Assembly: GCA_964523145.1 (NCBI GenBank)
Contig: CAZFYB010000001.1
Span: 62,001-126,000, forward strand
Length of the DNA stretch: 64,000 nt
Direction: 5' to 3'
Source: Microsaccharimonas sp964523145
GTDB lineage: Bacteria > Patescibacteriota > Saccharimonadia > Saccharimonadales > Saccharimonadaceae
The translations under genes and the position numbers were made by a program. Below the pieces are notes generated by a model. That model saw nothing but the letters and a program-made list of their open reading frames with translations, was not told the origin of the DNA and ran no database searches. This document shows positions 1 through 8,120 of this stretch, piece by piece. Each line of letters opens with the position of its first letter. Positions within the stretch are counted from its first letter, which is position 1.

Positions 1-638
1 TTAAAAGCAAAAGTCCTTCTGTTGATGAGCCTTGGCATTTTATTGCGCCTGGGGCGGGTGAAGATGATCCACTCGTTAAGCTTATTCAAGATCATATTGC
101 TAATTTAGGCGTGGCGCTTGGTAAAAGTGATGAAGTTCGCGCCGGGTTTGAAGCCGCCTGGCTTTCGCATGCAATTGTAGACGGGTTAACGCCGGCCCAC
201 CATTTTCCCCTTGCCGAAAAGATTGAGGAATTATGGGGCAAGGCTCACCACGAACGCGATTCTACGAGTGATAAAATTTTCATCAAGGGTAAAGGGAAGC
301 GTGATATGCTTTCTAAAAACTGGCAATATTGGGGAAGTAAAGGCGTGTTTAGTGCTCACTTGTTTTATGAACTGGGCGTAGCTTCGGCCATTACTACGAG
401 TACATTCAAAGATGTCGGTATTCGTGATGAAGATCTTGAAAGAATAGCCCGTGAAGGGTACACACCGTATTTTCTTGAATCGGTGAAAGAAATTGATGCT
501 ATGGGAACATTTCAGGAGTTCATGCGGACTGGATGGTCGGTACGACTCGGAAATATTTCTCGCCGTAAGCTCGTTCCGTTGATTATTAAAAACGTAACGC
601 TTGCATGGTATGCAGCATACCTTGGTAAGAAATCGTGA
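1..638 (+). CDS. Conserved protein of unknown function, 5' end outside the window
   Basis: The reading frame is open from base 3 to the TGA at 636-638, so the N-terminus lies upstream of the window; a GTG at 111 is an internal codon in this view. The visible part (about 211 residues) has a His/Asp-rich helix, WLSHAIVDGLTPAHHFP, reminiscent of helical metal-dependent hydrolases such as zinc-dependent phospholipase C, but the match is too thin to name a function. A C-terminal basic, hydrophobic stretch follows (RRKLVPLIIKNVTLAWYAAYL). The stop overlaps the GTG start of rsmD, so the two are probably co-transcribed. Confidence 0.6.
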   Translation, partial: KSKSPSVDEPWHFIAPGAGEDDPLVKLIQDHIANLGVALGKSDEVRAGFEAAWLSHAIVDGLTPAHHFPLAEKIEELWGKAHHERDSTSDKIFIKGKGKRDMLSKNWQYWGSKGVFSAHLFYELGVASAITTSTFKDVGIRDEDLERIAREGYTPYFLESVKEIDAMGTFQEFMRTGWSVRLGNISRRKLVPLIIKNVTLAWYAAYLGKKS

Positions 639-1180
639 ATATACGTATAATTGCTGGCTACTATGGTGGAAGGATTATCGAAGGTTCGGGTACGCGCCGG
701 ACCCACCCAATGAGTGAGCGAATTAGAGGTGCGTTATTTAATAGTTTAGCTTCAGAGGTGCAGGGAGCTCGGGTACTTGATGCTTTTGCTGGTAGTGGAG
801 CACTCGGTCTCGAAGCATTAAGTAGGGGAGCAAAAGAAGCGGTGTTTGTAGAAAGGGATCGAGTGGCGCAAAAAGTTATTGCCAAAAACATCGCAAAACT
901 ACAGGCAGAAGACAGGGCTCATTTGAGTCGTGCAACGGTTTCAAGCTGGCTTGGAACGTATGAAGGTGAGTCCTTTGATATCATCTTTGCCGATCCACCT
1001 TACCACGATCCACAGTTATCCACAGCTCTAGAACTATTGGGGCTATTAAAACCAAATGGGCTTATGGTATTATCATACCCAGGTAGAGGTGAGGTGCCCA
1101 CCGAATTAGGAGATGTTGTGGTGGACATTCGTAGTTACGGAAATGCGGCCCTCGCATTTTACCGACTAAAGAGCGCTTAG
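635..1180 (+). CDS. rsmD: 16S rRNA (guanine966-N2)-methyltransferase RsmD
   Basis: A 181-residue Rossmann-fold methyltransferase that modifies G966 of 16S rRNA during 30S assembly, using S-adenosylmethionine. Family signatures are in order: IIAGYYGGR at the N-terminus, the THPMSERIRGALFNSL segment, the SAM-binding motif VLDAFAGSGALGLEALSRGA (residues about 47-66), and the N6/N2-methyltransferase motif DPPY (about residue 120). Length is normal for RsmD. The start is a GTG overlapping the upstream TGA (GTGA). The stop codon lies in the loop of the terminator hairpin at 1168-1191. Confidence 0.92.
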   Translation: MNIRIIAGYYGGRIIEGSGTRRTHPMSERIRGALFNSLASEVQGARVLDAFAGSGALGLEALSRGAKEAVFVERDRVAQKVIAKNIAKLQAEDRAHLSRATVSSWLGTYEGESFDIIFADPPYHDPQLSTALELLGLLKPNGLMVLSYPGRGEVPTELGDVVVDIRSYGNAALAFYRLKSA

Positions 1181-1191
1181 GCGCTCTTTTT
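1168..1191 (+). terminator. Intrinsic terminator of rsmD
   Basis: A nine-base-pair stem (AAAGAGCGC / GCGCTCTTT) with loop TTAG followed by T-rich sequence. The loop contains the rsmD stop codon. Confidence 0.85.
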
Positions 1192-1224
1192 GTGTGGAGC
1201 AGATTAGGGGAGTATAATGAGTGT

Positions 1225-1479
1225 ATGGCACAACTACAAGAACTTATTGTTGAACTCGGCACTATTACTGCTGATAGTAGTACACCCATTGAGCTGCGTG
1301 CAGCAAAAATTACCGATGACCTAATGGCTCGATATGATGAATATTTTGCTTCTAACCCCACGGTTACGAGTATCGGTGACTTCGCCACGAAAATAAAAAC
1401 ATCGAGCCAAACACCTCGTGAAATTGGTATATGGTGGGCTGAAGTCGAGCACCTGGTGCGAGTATTACAAGATAGTTAG
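1225..1479 (+). CDS. Small hypothetical protein (84 aa)
   Basis: An acidic, mostly helical small protein starting MAQLQELIVELG; no family recognised. I place the start at the ATG at 1225 rather than the in-frame GTG at 1192, because a perfect TATAAT (1213-1218) ends six bases before this ATG, so the mRNA would begin at the start codon. The GTG at 1192 would lie upstream of the promoter. It is monocistronic, between the rsmD terminator and the restriction-modification module. Confidence 0.6.
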   Translation: MAQLQELIVELGTITADSSTPIELRAAKITDDLMARYDEYFASNPTVTSIGDFATKIKTSSQTPREIGIWWAEVEHLVRVLQDS

Positions 1480-1514
1480 TTATTTCTAGTAATTACATTC
1501 TGCTCATGTTAAAG

Positions 1515-1539
1515 TAAATATACACGAAATGTATATTTA
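1515..1539. promoter_or_regulatory. Palindromic operator candidate of the restriction-modification operon
   Basis: A perfect 10-bp inverted repeat, TAAATATACA (1515-1524) and TGTATATTTA (1530-1539), separated by CGAAA. It lies 33 bp upstream of the methyltransferase ATG and overlaps a likely -10 (TATATT, 1532-1537). The downstream protein begins with an XRE-type helix-turn-helix, so autorepression in the manner of restriction-modification controller proteins is the natural reading. The palindrome is seen; the binding is inferred. Confidence 0.6.
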
Positions 1540-1571
1540 TTGGGGTAGAAAAATAGGAATTGTTGAATAGC

Positions 1572-2816
1572 ATGAAGAATGTAGTTGAGAACACTTGGCC
1601 AGAAATAGTAAAAACTCAAAGAAACCAGCGGGGAATGAGCCAGCATGAGCTCGCGAGTGCTTCGGGGGTTTCATATTCGACTCTTTCAAAAATTGAATCA
1701 GGGGTCATTTCAAACCCTTCAACCATAACGCTAAAAAAACTTTCTAAAATTCTTAATTCAAATTTATTAAATTATGCACCTGAACCTGAAACGGCTTTGC
1801 AAAAGCCAACGGTTATGGGACTTTTTTGCGGAGCGGGTGGACTAGACTTTGGGTTTAAACAAGCCGGTTTTGAAATCGTTTATTCTAACGATGTGCTAAA
1901 AAGTGCTGAAGCAACCTATAGACATAATATTGGTGATATTGAAATAAAAGATTTTCGATTAGTCGATAAAACAAAACTCCCGTATGCTGATGTGATTTTA
2001 GCCGGAATCCCGTGCCAACCATTTTCTAATGCTGGCAATAGGAATGGCATTACAGACTTACGTGGTCAACTTTTTGAAGAAGTAATTAAAACAATCGATG
2101 TTATTCGCCCAAAAATCGTTTTATTCGAAAATGTCCGTGGGTTTATGTCAACGAAGGATGAAAATGGCATTTTTATGCCTGAGCGTATTCGAATCGAAGT
2201 CGCGAAGCATGGCTACAGGCTGTATTATCAGTTATTAAATGCAAGTGATTATGAAGTTCCTCAAAACCGATTTAGGGTGGTGATGGTAGGCGTCAGAGCC
2301 GACATTAAAGGTGACTTTGTGTTTCCTCACCCTATTGCTAAAACCGATACGCAACTCATAGGTGAAGTACTAGGAAAGCCGCTTCCTCAAGATGAACAAG
2401 AAGAAGTGTGGGGCTTATCACCTCAGTCGATGAATTTAATTGAGCATATTCCCGAAGGTGGTTCATGGAAAAGTGTTGAGTACTCTCTTCTACCTGAACG
2501 ACTGAAAAAGATTAGAGATGATATGAAAAAGTATCACTCACCAAACTTTTATCGGAGGTTCTCACGATCGGAAATAATGGGTACGATTACCGCCGCCGGA
2601 ACACCAGAAAATTCAGGCATAGTTCACCCGCTAGAGAACCGAAGGTATTCTGTGCGCGAGATCGCTCGCTTCCAATCTTTCCCTGACGATTTTAAGTTTA
2701 TCGGCACTTCCGTAGCAGCGAAGTACAAGTTGATTGGCAATGCCGTTCCTGTTAGACTAGCCTATCATATAGGGTTATCGATTAAAGATTTTTTACATGC
2801 AGCCGAATCTCGTTAG
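1572..2816 (+). CDS. XRE-HTH / DNA (cytosine-5)-methyltransferase fusion
   Basis: A 414-residue protein with two parts. Residues about 8-65 form an XRE-type helix-turn-helix (QRGMSQHELASASGVSYSTL). Residues about 80-410 form a C5-cytosine methyltransferase: motif I GLFCGAGGLDFGFKQAGF, motif IV GIPCQPFSNAG with the catalytic Cys of PCQ, motif VI ENVRGF, motif VIII QNRFRVVMVGVR, and the C-terminal GNAVPVRLA of motif X. It would methylate a specific site in DNA and protect it from the partner nuclease. I chose the ATG at 1572 over the TTG at 1560. Its last 20 bases overlap the next gene. Several type II methyltransferases carry such an HTH and control their own promoter. Confidence 0.93.
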   Translation: MKNVVENTWPEIVKTQRNQRGMSQHELASASGVSYSTLSKIESGVISNPSTITLKKLSKILNSNLLNYAPEPETALQKPTVMGLFCGAGGLDFGFKQAGFEIVYSNDVLKSAEATYRHNIGDIEIKDFRLVDKTKLPYADVILAGIPCQPFSNAGNRNGITDLRGQLFEEVIKTIDVIRPKIVLFENVRGFMSTKDENGIFMPERIRIEVAKHGYRLYYQLLNASDYEVPQNRFRVVMVGVRADIKGDFVFPHPIAKTDTQLIGEVLGKPLPQDEQEEVWGLSPQSMNLIEHIPEGGSWKSVEYSLLPERLKKIRDDMKKYHSPNFYRRFSRSEIMGTITAAGTPENSGIVHPLENRRYSVREIARFQSFPDDFKFIGTSVAAKYKLIGNAVPVRLAYHIGLSIKDFLHAAESR

Positions 2817-4206
2817 AATTAGTACCGACAAAGCCTACATTTTAGGCCTTATTATTGGCGGTGGTGAAATTACGGGTAACACCTTGACTATTACCTTACC
2901 TTATAGGAACTGGGGTGATATTAAAATTAACCCCGAACGTGGCGGTGAGATTAGCGAATATATCATAAGAGCAGTAAAGCCAGTGTGGTTTGCGGAGTAT
3001 GACATGGATATCTCTTACTCGGTGCAACGTGGTCGTTGGCAGCTTTCGGCAGATGTATCGACATTACTATTAGCAGATTTAGAGAAGCTTGATTTACCTC
3101 TTGCAGGAAATTTTCGTGAACAAGCAAATTTGTCGACACTGACGAATGCCTTTTCACAAAATGTTGAAAAGATAAAACGATTTATATCAGGGCTCACTGA
3201 TACCATTGGTAGTCTAAACCCGAATCATCGTCATAGAAATGCGAATTTTCAAATTATATCGTTTGAATTTGCTGGGTTTAATTACAACTTAGTAGGTAAG
3301 GTCGCGCAACTATTCGAACTCATTGGGTGTGTGCCAGATCAAGTTCTTTGGAATCACCCGAACTTTCACGCCACAAAAGATAGATATTATACGAGTTGGA
3401 AGAAAGGTTTTAAGTTAAGGATTAGACTATACGATTACATGCTCAACGGCAGCTTTGTTTCTGAAGCTAAGAAACTCTCGGCTACTGAAAACCTTACGCA
3501 AAACACCAGGCAAGAACAGACGGAGATCATGCGTATTGCTGGCAGAACAACACTTCATGTTGACGAGAACTCGAACGTGCTCCCAGTGGCCATAAAAGGC
3601 AACCATTTCATTCATTATCTACATGTATTTACCGCTTTAGGTATTCCAGTTGATTCACGAAGTTACGACTTCTTAAAGCAAGAACTAGCCAGAGCTGAAA
3701 AATATGTCGCCCCTTTTACTGTTTTAACAAAAGGAACGCGTGAAGAAATTGAGCAAATAATTAAAAAAGAATCATATTTAAGTGAATCAGCGTACAGCGA
3801 AGATGTTGGGTTTGCGTCTAACATAGAGTCAGTGCGCGCATCTGAAACCAGTAAATATCTGTATGGTACCGAGGAAGCGGGATTCCCTTTAACCACTGTG
3901 CTTCAAGCCATCGCCTACGTTGGTTTGGCTGAGTTGGGTGGAGATGGCTTGATGGGCAAGCGGGTGCTCGGTAGTTATGAATCTGCTTACGAAAGAGTAA
4001 AAAGCAAAGTAGGCGAATTAAATGTGAAGGTGTTCGTGCCGAATAAAGGTACATGCTTATTGGTTCAAGGTCCTTCTTTTAGTGCTTTAGTAGGGTATAT
4101 TGATAACGAGTTTAATAAAGGTCTTATAAGCTATGACACGCAAACACTGTCATTAAAAGTTAAAGAACCTCAATTTTCTGAGTGTATCGAATTGGATGCT
4201 GTATGA
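2797..4206 (+). CDS. Restriction-module protein with degenerate LAGLIDADG-like motifs
   Basis: A 469-residue protein not recognised as a named family. Two segments resemble LAGLIDADG helices: YILGLIIGGGEI near residue 12 and RFISGLTDTIGSL near residue 130, each followed by the alternating beta strands and the later KVAQLFELIGC helix typical of that fold. The acidic residue that normally binds metal at the end of each helix is replaced (GGG and TIG), so cleavage by this protein alone is doubtful; DNA recognition is more likely. It overlaps the methyltransferase by 20 bp and the nuclease gene by 4 bp (ATGA), so the three are translated together. Alternatives: a divergent type II restriction enzyme, or a captured homing endonuclease. 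Confidence 0.6.
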   Translation: MQPNLVRISTDKAYILGLIIGGGEITGNTLTITLPYRNWGDIKINPERGGEISEYIIRAVKPVWFAEYDMDISYSVQRGRWQLSADVSTLLLADLEKLDLPLAGNFREQANLSTLTNAFSQNVEKIKRFISGLTDTIGSLNPNHRHRNANFQIISFEFAGFNYNLVGKVAQLFELIGCVPDQVLWNHPNFHATKDRYYTSWKKGFKLRIRLYDYMLNGSFVSEAKKLSATENLTQNTRQEQTEIMRIAGRTTLHVDENSNVLPVAIKGNHFIHYLHVFTALGIPVDSRSYDFLKQELARAEKYVAPFTVLTKGTREEIEQIIKKESYLSESAYSEDVGFASNIESVRASETSKYLYGTEEAGFPLTTVLQAIAYVGLAELGGDGLMGKRVLGSYESAYERVKSKVGELNVKVFVPNKGTCLLVQGPSFSALVGYIDNEFNKGLISYDTQTLSLKVKEPQFSECIELDAV

Positions 4207-4790
4207 ACGAAGTAGCCTACTATCCAGAAATAGCCGTAGCGCTCGAGCGTGAAATTACAGCGAATCTCAACGGTTCAGCTATCAACGTAAAGGTAGCCTA
4301 TCTTCCTACCTATGGTTCGCAGCTAAGACAATTTTTAGCTGCCTACATTGAACAAGCCACAGAAACATCGGCAGCACTGCAAGTATTTGCCCGCGATGTT
4401 CCGAAAATCAGAACTGATTTAGCAATCATTTTAGATAACCCTTCAAAAAATGCATTCGAAATAGTCATTGTTGAAGCAAAATTAGTAAGTTCGGCTGGCT
4501 TGAGTGAACTATCGCAACTTATTGGGTATAGCCTGGTATCGAAAACAAAATACGGACTTTTACTTAATATTAATAGTGGCATTTCAAATGACCTTAGTAT
4601 GATCCTTGAAACTGATGCTGATATAGTCAATATCGATAGACGTTTAGTGAATTCTGATGAAAGCTCTGTCCATAAATTTGGTGTGGTGAAGTATAGCTCC
4701 GAAACTAAGCAGATATCGAACTTCCCAACAAGGTCGGTGCGATCTTTGGCGACAATGATTGAAGAGATTGAAGATAGAATTTCTGGATAA
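4203..4790 (+). CDS. PD-(D/E)XK-type nuclease, probable restriction endonuclease subunit
   Basis: A 195-residue protein with a PD-(D/E)XK-like core near residues 65-100: KIRTDLAIILDN supplies the first acidic residue, and FEIVIVEAKL supplies the E-x-K on a hydrophobic strand. Restriction enzymes and related nucleases use this core with Mg2+ to cut DNA. I start it at ATG 4203, which overlaps the previous TGA (ATGA), rather than at GTG 4182. As the last gene of a methyltransferase operon it is the best candidate for the cutting subunit, either alone or with the 2797-4206 protein. Family-level sequence similarity was not tested. Confidence 0.65.
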   Translation: MNEVAYYPEIAVALEREITANLNGSAINVKVAYLPTYGSQLRQFLAAYIEQATETSAALQVFARDVPKIRTDLAIILDNPSKNAFEIVIVEAKLVSSAGLSELSQLIGYSLVSKTKYGLLLNINSGISNDLSMILETDADIVNIDRRLVNSDESSVHKFGVVKYSSETKQISNFPTRSVRSLATMIEEIEDRISG

Positions 4791-4797
4791 AATAAAA

Positions 4798-4815
4798 CAA
4801 CCCGTTGAAGGGTTG
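4798..4815 (-). terminator. Terminator of tRNA-Leu (reverse strand)
   Basis: On the reverse strand, CAACCC-TTCAAC-GGGTTG forms a six-bp hairpin followed by TTTTATTTTA, just after the tRNA 3' end. It lies just downstream of the nuclease gene stop on the other strand. Confidence 0.75.
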
Positions 4816-4830
4816 CTCAATATAATTACA

Positions 4831-4915
4831 TGGTGCGGATGAAAGGACTTGAACCTTCACGCCTCACGGCACTAGCTCCTAAGGCTAGCGTGTCTACCAA
4901 TTCCACCACATCCGC
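4831..4915 (-). tRNA. tRNA-Leu (anticodon UAG)
   Basis: On the reverse strand, acceptor GCGGATG pairs with CATCCGC, followed by A and an encoded CCA. The anticodon stem CTAGC/GCTAG encloses the loop CTTAGGA, giving anticodon UAG (reads CUA and related Leu codons). A long variable arm, typical of class II tRNA-Leu, is present. Confidence 0.95.
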
Positions 4916-5075
4916 ATATCAGTTAGTACGCTCGCGTGTCTACGATTACTCATAGGTCACCACTCGCGCACGTAATGCTCATTATAGCAAAATTACTCTT
5001 AAATTCTAGTAGTTTTCTCTCTAGACCACGTCTCGCTTGTGCTATTATAAAAGCAAGTACAAAAGAGGACGGGGT

Positions 5076-6680
5076 ATGAACAAAATTGCAGTCTATCTAA
5101 ACGAGCATTTATTAGGGGAAGTAAGTAGCGCCAAAACGCTGCGACGCCGTTTTTCAACCGATGCGAGTGTTCTTACTATCACTCCTGAAATTATCGCCTT
5201 TCCACGGGTAACGAACGATATCCGCAAAATTGCACGCTTTACCTGGCAACTCGCCGAAAAAGGCCATGCGATGCCTATGACAGTACGTGGTTTTGGCGGT
5301 GACACCACCGGTGCAGCGATTGGTAAAGGGGTGCTTATTAACACCTCGGCTTATCTACATGACATTATTCAAATAGCTCCTAAAGATAAGCTTATTCATG
5401 CACAGCCAGGTACTTCACTGGCTACTATTGAAGCTGCTTTGAAATGGCAGGGGATGACACTGCGTGGCTTAAAACGGCGCGAATCTCGTGATTCTACGAT
5501 CGCTGGAGTTATTGCAAATGATAGCTTAGGAGTGCAGGGTTCTATTAGTGAATCTATTGAAAAGCTTGAAGTTGTGCTCGCGAATGGTGACTTAATTGAA
5601 ACCGGCCGCATTAGCCGCCGTGATCTAAGTAAAAAGCTTGGCTTACAAACTTTCGAAGGTGAAATTTATCGAAAACTTGAAGGGTTAATTGAAGATAACG
5701 AAGACTTGTTGAAGCAAATCGCTGCTGATACAACACCCGACAATACGGGGTACAAACGTTTAGCGAATGTCAAAAATAAAGACGGGTCATTTGACCTTAC
5801 CCCGTTATTTGTTGCCAGCCAAGGAACGTTGGGTATTATTTCAGAAATTGTACTGCGTACTGATTTTTACAGCCAAGATTCAACCCACGCTGCAATTGTT
5901 GTTGATTCGCTGCAAACAGCTCGCGACTTAGGTGACCGATTGAAAGAACTTGAACCAAGCGAATTGTCAGTATATGGAGGCGAACTTTTCCGCCGTGCTG
6001 CGAAAAATGGAGTCCATTTTGCTGCTATTGGTGACGTATCGCAAATTGGCGCCGTTGTGTATATTAGTTTCAACGATTTTAGTGACCGTGCGCAGCAACA
6101 TAAACTTAAAAAGCTTCGTAAGTTGTTAGCAAAGCTAAACCTTGGTGCAGTAGATTCAACCGAACGTTCGGCTGATGATTTCAAAGCTATTACTGGACTC
6201 GTGCAAACACTCCACCTTGGGGCTTCAGACGATACAGTGTCGATCCCACTTATTGACGGAGCATATGTGCAAAGCGATCGCCGTGAAGAATTCGAAATTG
6301 GCTTTAGTGAACTGGCAACAAAACACCACCTTGAAATGCCCGCTATTGTTAACCTGTTAAATGGAACATATGACGTATTCCCGATACTTAAAATCGACTC
6401 TGTAGGTGATAAACAAAAGCTATTCAAACTGTTAGGCGACTATGCCGATTTAGTTGACCGATGTGGCGGTGCGTTTATTAGTGATGGTGCTGAAGGTCGC
6501 TTAAAATCTAACGCTGCTTGGTCTACGCTAGATGATACGCACGTAGTACTTTACGAACAACTGCGAGCAATCTTCGACCCATTTGGTACGCTTAACCCAG
6601 GCGTTAAGCAGAAGAATGAAGTCCGAAGCCTTGTCGCGGCACTGCGCTCGAGCTATGATCCCTCTGACCTGATTGCTTAA
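5076..6680 (+). CDS. FAD-binding oxidoreductase (GlcD / lactate dehydrogenase-like)
   Basis: A 534-residue flavoprotein of the PCMH-type FAD-binding family. The N-terminal FAD domain includes the segment with VRGFGGDTTGAAIGKGVLIN (about residues 75-95), the HAQPGTSLATIEAAL helix, and DSTIAGVIANDSLGVQGS, which contacts the flavin pyrophosphate in relatives. The C-terminus carries FDPFGTLNPGVKQ, matching the P-x-G-x-x-NPG motif of glycolate/lactate dehydrogenases. It likely oxidises a hydroxy acid; the substrate is not evident. Start at ATG 5076, preceded by AGAGGA; the upstream GTG at 5037 would precede the -10 (TATTAT, 5043-5048). No membrane segment is seen. Confidence 0.82.
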   Translation: MNKIAVYLNEHLLGEVSSAKTLRRRFSTDASVLTITPEIIAFPRVTNDIRKIARFTWQLAEKGHAMPMTVRGFGGDTTGAAIGKGVLINTSAYLHDIIQIAPKDKLIHAQPGTSLATIEAALKWQGMTLRGLKRRESRDSTIAGVIANDSLGVQGSISESIEKLEVVLANGDLIETGRISRRDLSKKLGLQTFEGEIYRKLEGLIEDNEDLLKQIAADTTPDNTGYKRLANVKNKDGSFDLTPLFVASQGTLGIISEIVLRTDFYSQDSTHAAIVVDSLQTARDLGDRLKELEPSELSVYGGELFRRAAKNGVHFAAIGDVSQIGAVVYISFNDFSDRAQQHKLKKLRKLLAKLNLGAVDSTERSADDFKAITGLVQTLHLGASDDTVSIPLIDGAYVQSDRREEFEIGFSELATKHHLEMPAIVNLLNGTYDVFPILKIDSVGDKQKLFKLLGDYADLVDRCGGAFISDGAEGRLKSNAAWSTLDDTHVVLYEQLRAIFDPFGTLNPGVKQKNEVRSLVAALRSSYDPSDLIA

Positions 6681-6741
6681 CAAGTTTAGGGGGATTTGCT
6701 ATACTTCCCAGGGTGTAGACGTGCCGCGTGTGACATAGTAT

Positions 6742-6828
6742 GCGGATATGGCGGAATTGGTAGACGCGCTAGCTTCAGGTGCTAGTGTCAGCAATGACGT
6801 GGAGGTTCAAGTCCTCTTATCCGCACCA
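6742..6828 (+). tRNA. tRNA-Leu (anticodon CAG)
   Basis: Acceptor GCGGATA pairs with TATCCGC, then A and an encoded CCA. Stem CTAGC/GCTAG encloses loop TTCAGGT, giving anticodon CAG. A long variable arm is present. A TATACT -10 lies at 6700-6705. Confidence 0.95.
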
Positions 6829-6835
6829 ATAAAAG

Positions 6836-6859
6836 TCGGTCGAGTTCGGCCGATTTTTA
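6836..6859. terminator. Terminator between tRNA-Leu and the convergent gene
   Basis: Stem TCGGTC/GGCCGA with loop GAGTTC, followed by TTTTTATTT in the forward direction. The reverse gene ends at the same place, so it may serve both. Confidence 0.75.
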
Positions 6860-7465
6860 TTTACTCTGAAAATCCTCTTCAAATAACGTATGCCAGCGAA
6901 GGGCTACCTTAGCAAGAATAACTTGGCCTTCAGTGCGTAAATGCTTTGGCCACGGCTCATCTACATTTTCGATAATATCCGTCAGTGCTCTACGGGCAAT
7001 CAGTACATTCATTTCTGAATGATTTCGATTGAGTGAATTAAATACTGATTTTTCTAAAAATAATTGTGGTCTCGTCTTTGAACCTAAAAAGTATTCGTCA
7101 ACTTCATTGTAGGTTTCATCGGTATCATCACAAAGGTATAATGCAGTGCTATGAAATGCATGTGTAGCGCGATTAAGGTGCCGGCGTCCGTTAATCCTTA
7201 GGTAGGAAGTAGTTTCTTTGGTGACGGGATCAACGACAGCCTCTGCGTAGATCTGTTTCGGCTTTGGCTCGAAAGTGGTTTCGTTCCAAAAATCCTGTAT
7301 ATCTGCCCAGTCGCCCGTGGCGTATACGGCACTGCGGCGAATTGGGTCTTTGATGTATAGTACATCGCGAGTCAACTCGTCATCAGAGCAACTTTGAGCC
7401 GGAACAAAAAGCGGTTGTTCAATAGGACGAGGCGGCCAGTACGTGAAATCATATCGCTCGGTCAT
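6857..7465 (-). CDS. Hypothetical protein (202 aa)
   Basis: A soluble, mildly acidic protein with no recognised domain. It contains YLRINGRRHLNRATHAFHS and a C-terminal helix-rich part (VILAKVALRWHTLFEEDF). It is divergent from the SpoU methyltransferase gene: only 20 bp separate the two ATGs, and they share one palindromic -10. Its mRNA is predicted to be leaderless. It may be lineage-specific. Confidence 0.7.
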   Translation of the reverse strand: MTERYDFTYWPPRPIEQPLFVPAQSCSDDELTRDVLYIKDPIRRSAVYATGDWADIQDFWNETTFEPKPKQIYAEAVVDPVTKETTSYLRINGRRHLNRATHAFHSTALYLCDDTDETYNEVDEYFLGSKTRPQLFLEKSVFNSLNRNHSEMNVLIARRALTDIIENVDEPWPKHLRTEGQVILAKVALRWHTLFEEDFQSK

Positions 7466-7471
7466 GGATAC

Positions 7472-7479
7472 AGTATACT
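7472..7479. promoter_or_regulatory. Shared palindromic -10 of a bidirectional leaderless promoter
   Basis: The palindrome AGTATACT contains TATACT on both strands (7474-7479 forward, 7477-7472 reverse). Each copy ends exactly six bases before an ATG: 7486 forward, 7465 reverse. One element would therefore drive two divergent mRNAs, each starting at or next to its start codon. Confidence 0.75.
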
Positions 7480-7485
7480 AAAGAG

Positions 7486-8097
7486 ATGCAAAATACTCCT
7501 ATTGGTGTTGGCCCACACCCTGAACCTTGGCCTACCGATGCTCGGTATGATAAAAATCTTTTAAAAAATGGTGATGACCGCAATGTCATGGATAAGTACC
7601 GTTATTGGAAAGTCGATGCAATCAAAGAAGATTTAGATGCAAGTCGAATCCCGCTTGAAATTGCTATTGAAAACTTAACGCGTGATTATAATATGGGCAC
7701 GATTGTGCGCTGTGCTAACGCCTTTAATATTAAACGGGTCCATATTATTGGTCGCAAGCAGTGGAACAAGCGCGGTGCAATGGTGACAGATCACTACATG
7801 AACATTTTATATCACGATGACGTAAAAGCTTTTAAAGAGATGATGGATAAAGAAAAACGTGAAGTGGTTGCCGTAGATATAGTTGAAAACGCTGAGCCGC
7901 TTTCAAAGGTGCAGTTTAAGCAAGATACGGTATTGGTATTTGGCGCAGAAGGCCCGGGCTTAAGTAAAGAGCTTTTGAATGTTGCCGTAAAGACCGTTAT
8001 GATTGAGCAACTTGGCTCAACGAGGTCTATAAATGTAGGAGTTGCTGCTGGCATAGCTATGTATCATTGGGTCCAGCAAAACTATTTGACCACTTAA
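7486..8097 (+). CDS. SpoU/TrmH-family RNA 2'-O-methyltransferase
   Basis: A 203-residue SPOUT-fold methyltransferase. The three conserved motifs are visible: motif 1 in NLTRDYNMGTIVRCANAFN (about 65-83), motif 2 VFGAEGPGLSKELL (about 148-161) and motif 3 LGSTRSINVGVAAGIAMYHW (about 176-195), which form the SAM-binding knot. It methylates a ribose 2'-OH in tRNA or rRNA; the exact site cannot be told from sequence. Leaderless start at ATG 7486 from the shared palindromic promoter. Confidence 0.9.
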   Translation: MQNTPIGVGPHPEPWPTDARYDKNLLKNGDDRNVMDKYRYWKVDAIKEDLDASRIPLEIAIENLTRDYNMGTIVRCANAFNIKRVHIIGRKQWNKRGAMVTDHYMNILYHDDVKAFKEMMDKEKREVVAVDIVENAEPLSKVQFKQDTVLVFGAEGPGLSKELLNVAVKTVMIEQLGSTRSINVGVAAGIAMYHWVQQNYLTT

Positions 8098-8120
8098 TCC
8101 TACCGTGTCATAATTAGGGT

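Noticed and set aside
2797..4206. An active homing endonuclease or intein
   Set aside because: The acidic residues ending the LAGLIDADG-like helices are replaced, no intein splice motifs are seen, and the overlaps with both neighbours suit a fixed operon member better.
5867..6427. 186-residue reverse-strand open frame inside the FAD oxidase gene
   Set aside because: Antisense shadow of a clear flavoprotein gene; composition is Ser-rich as expected for reverse reading.
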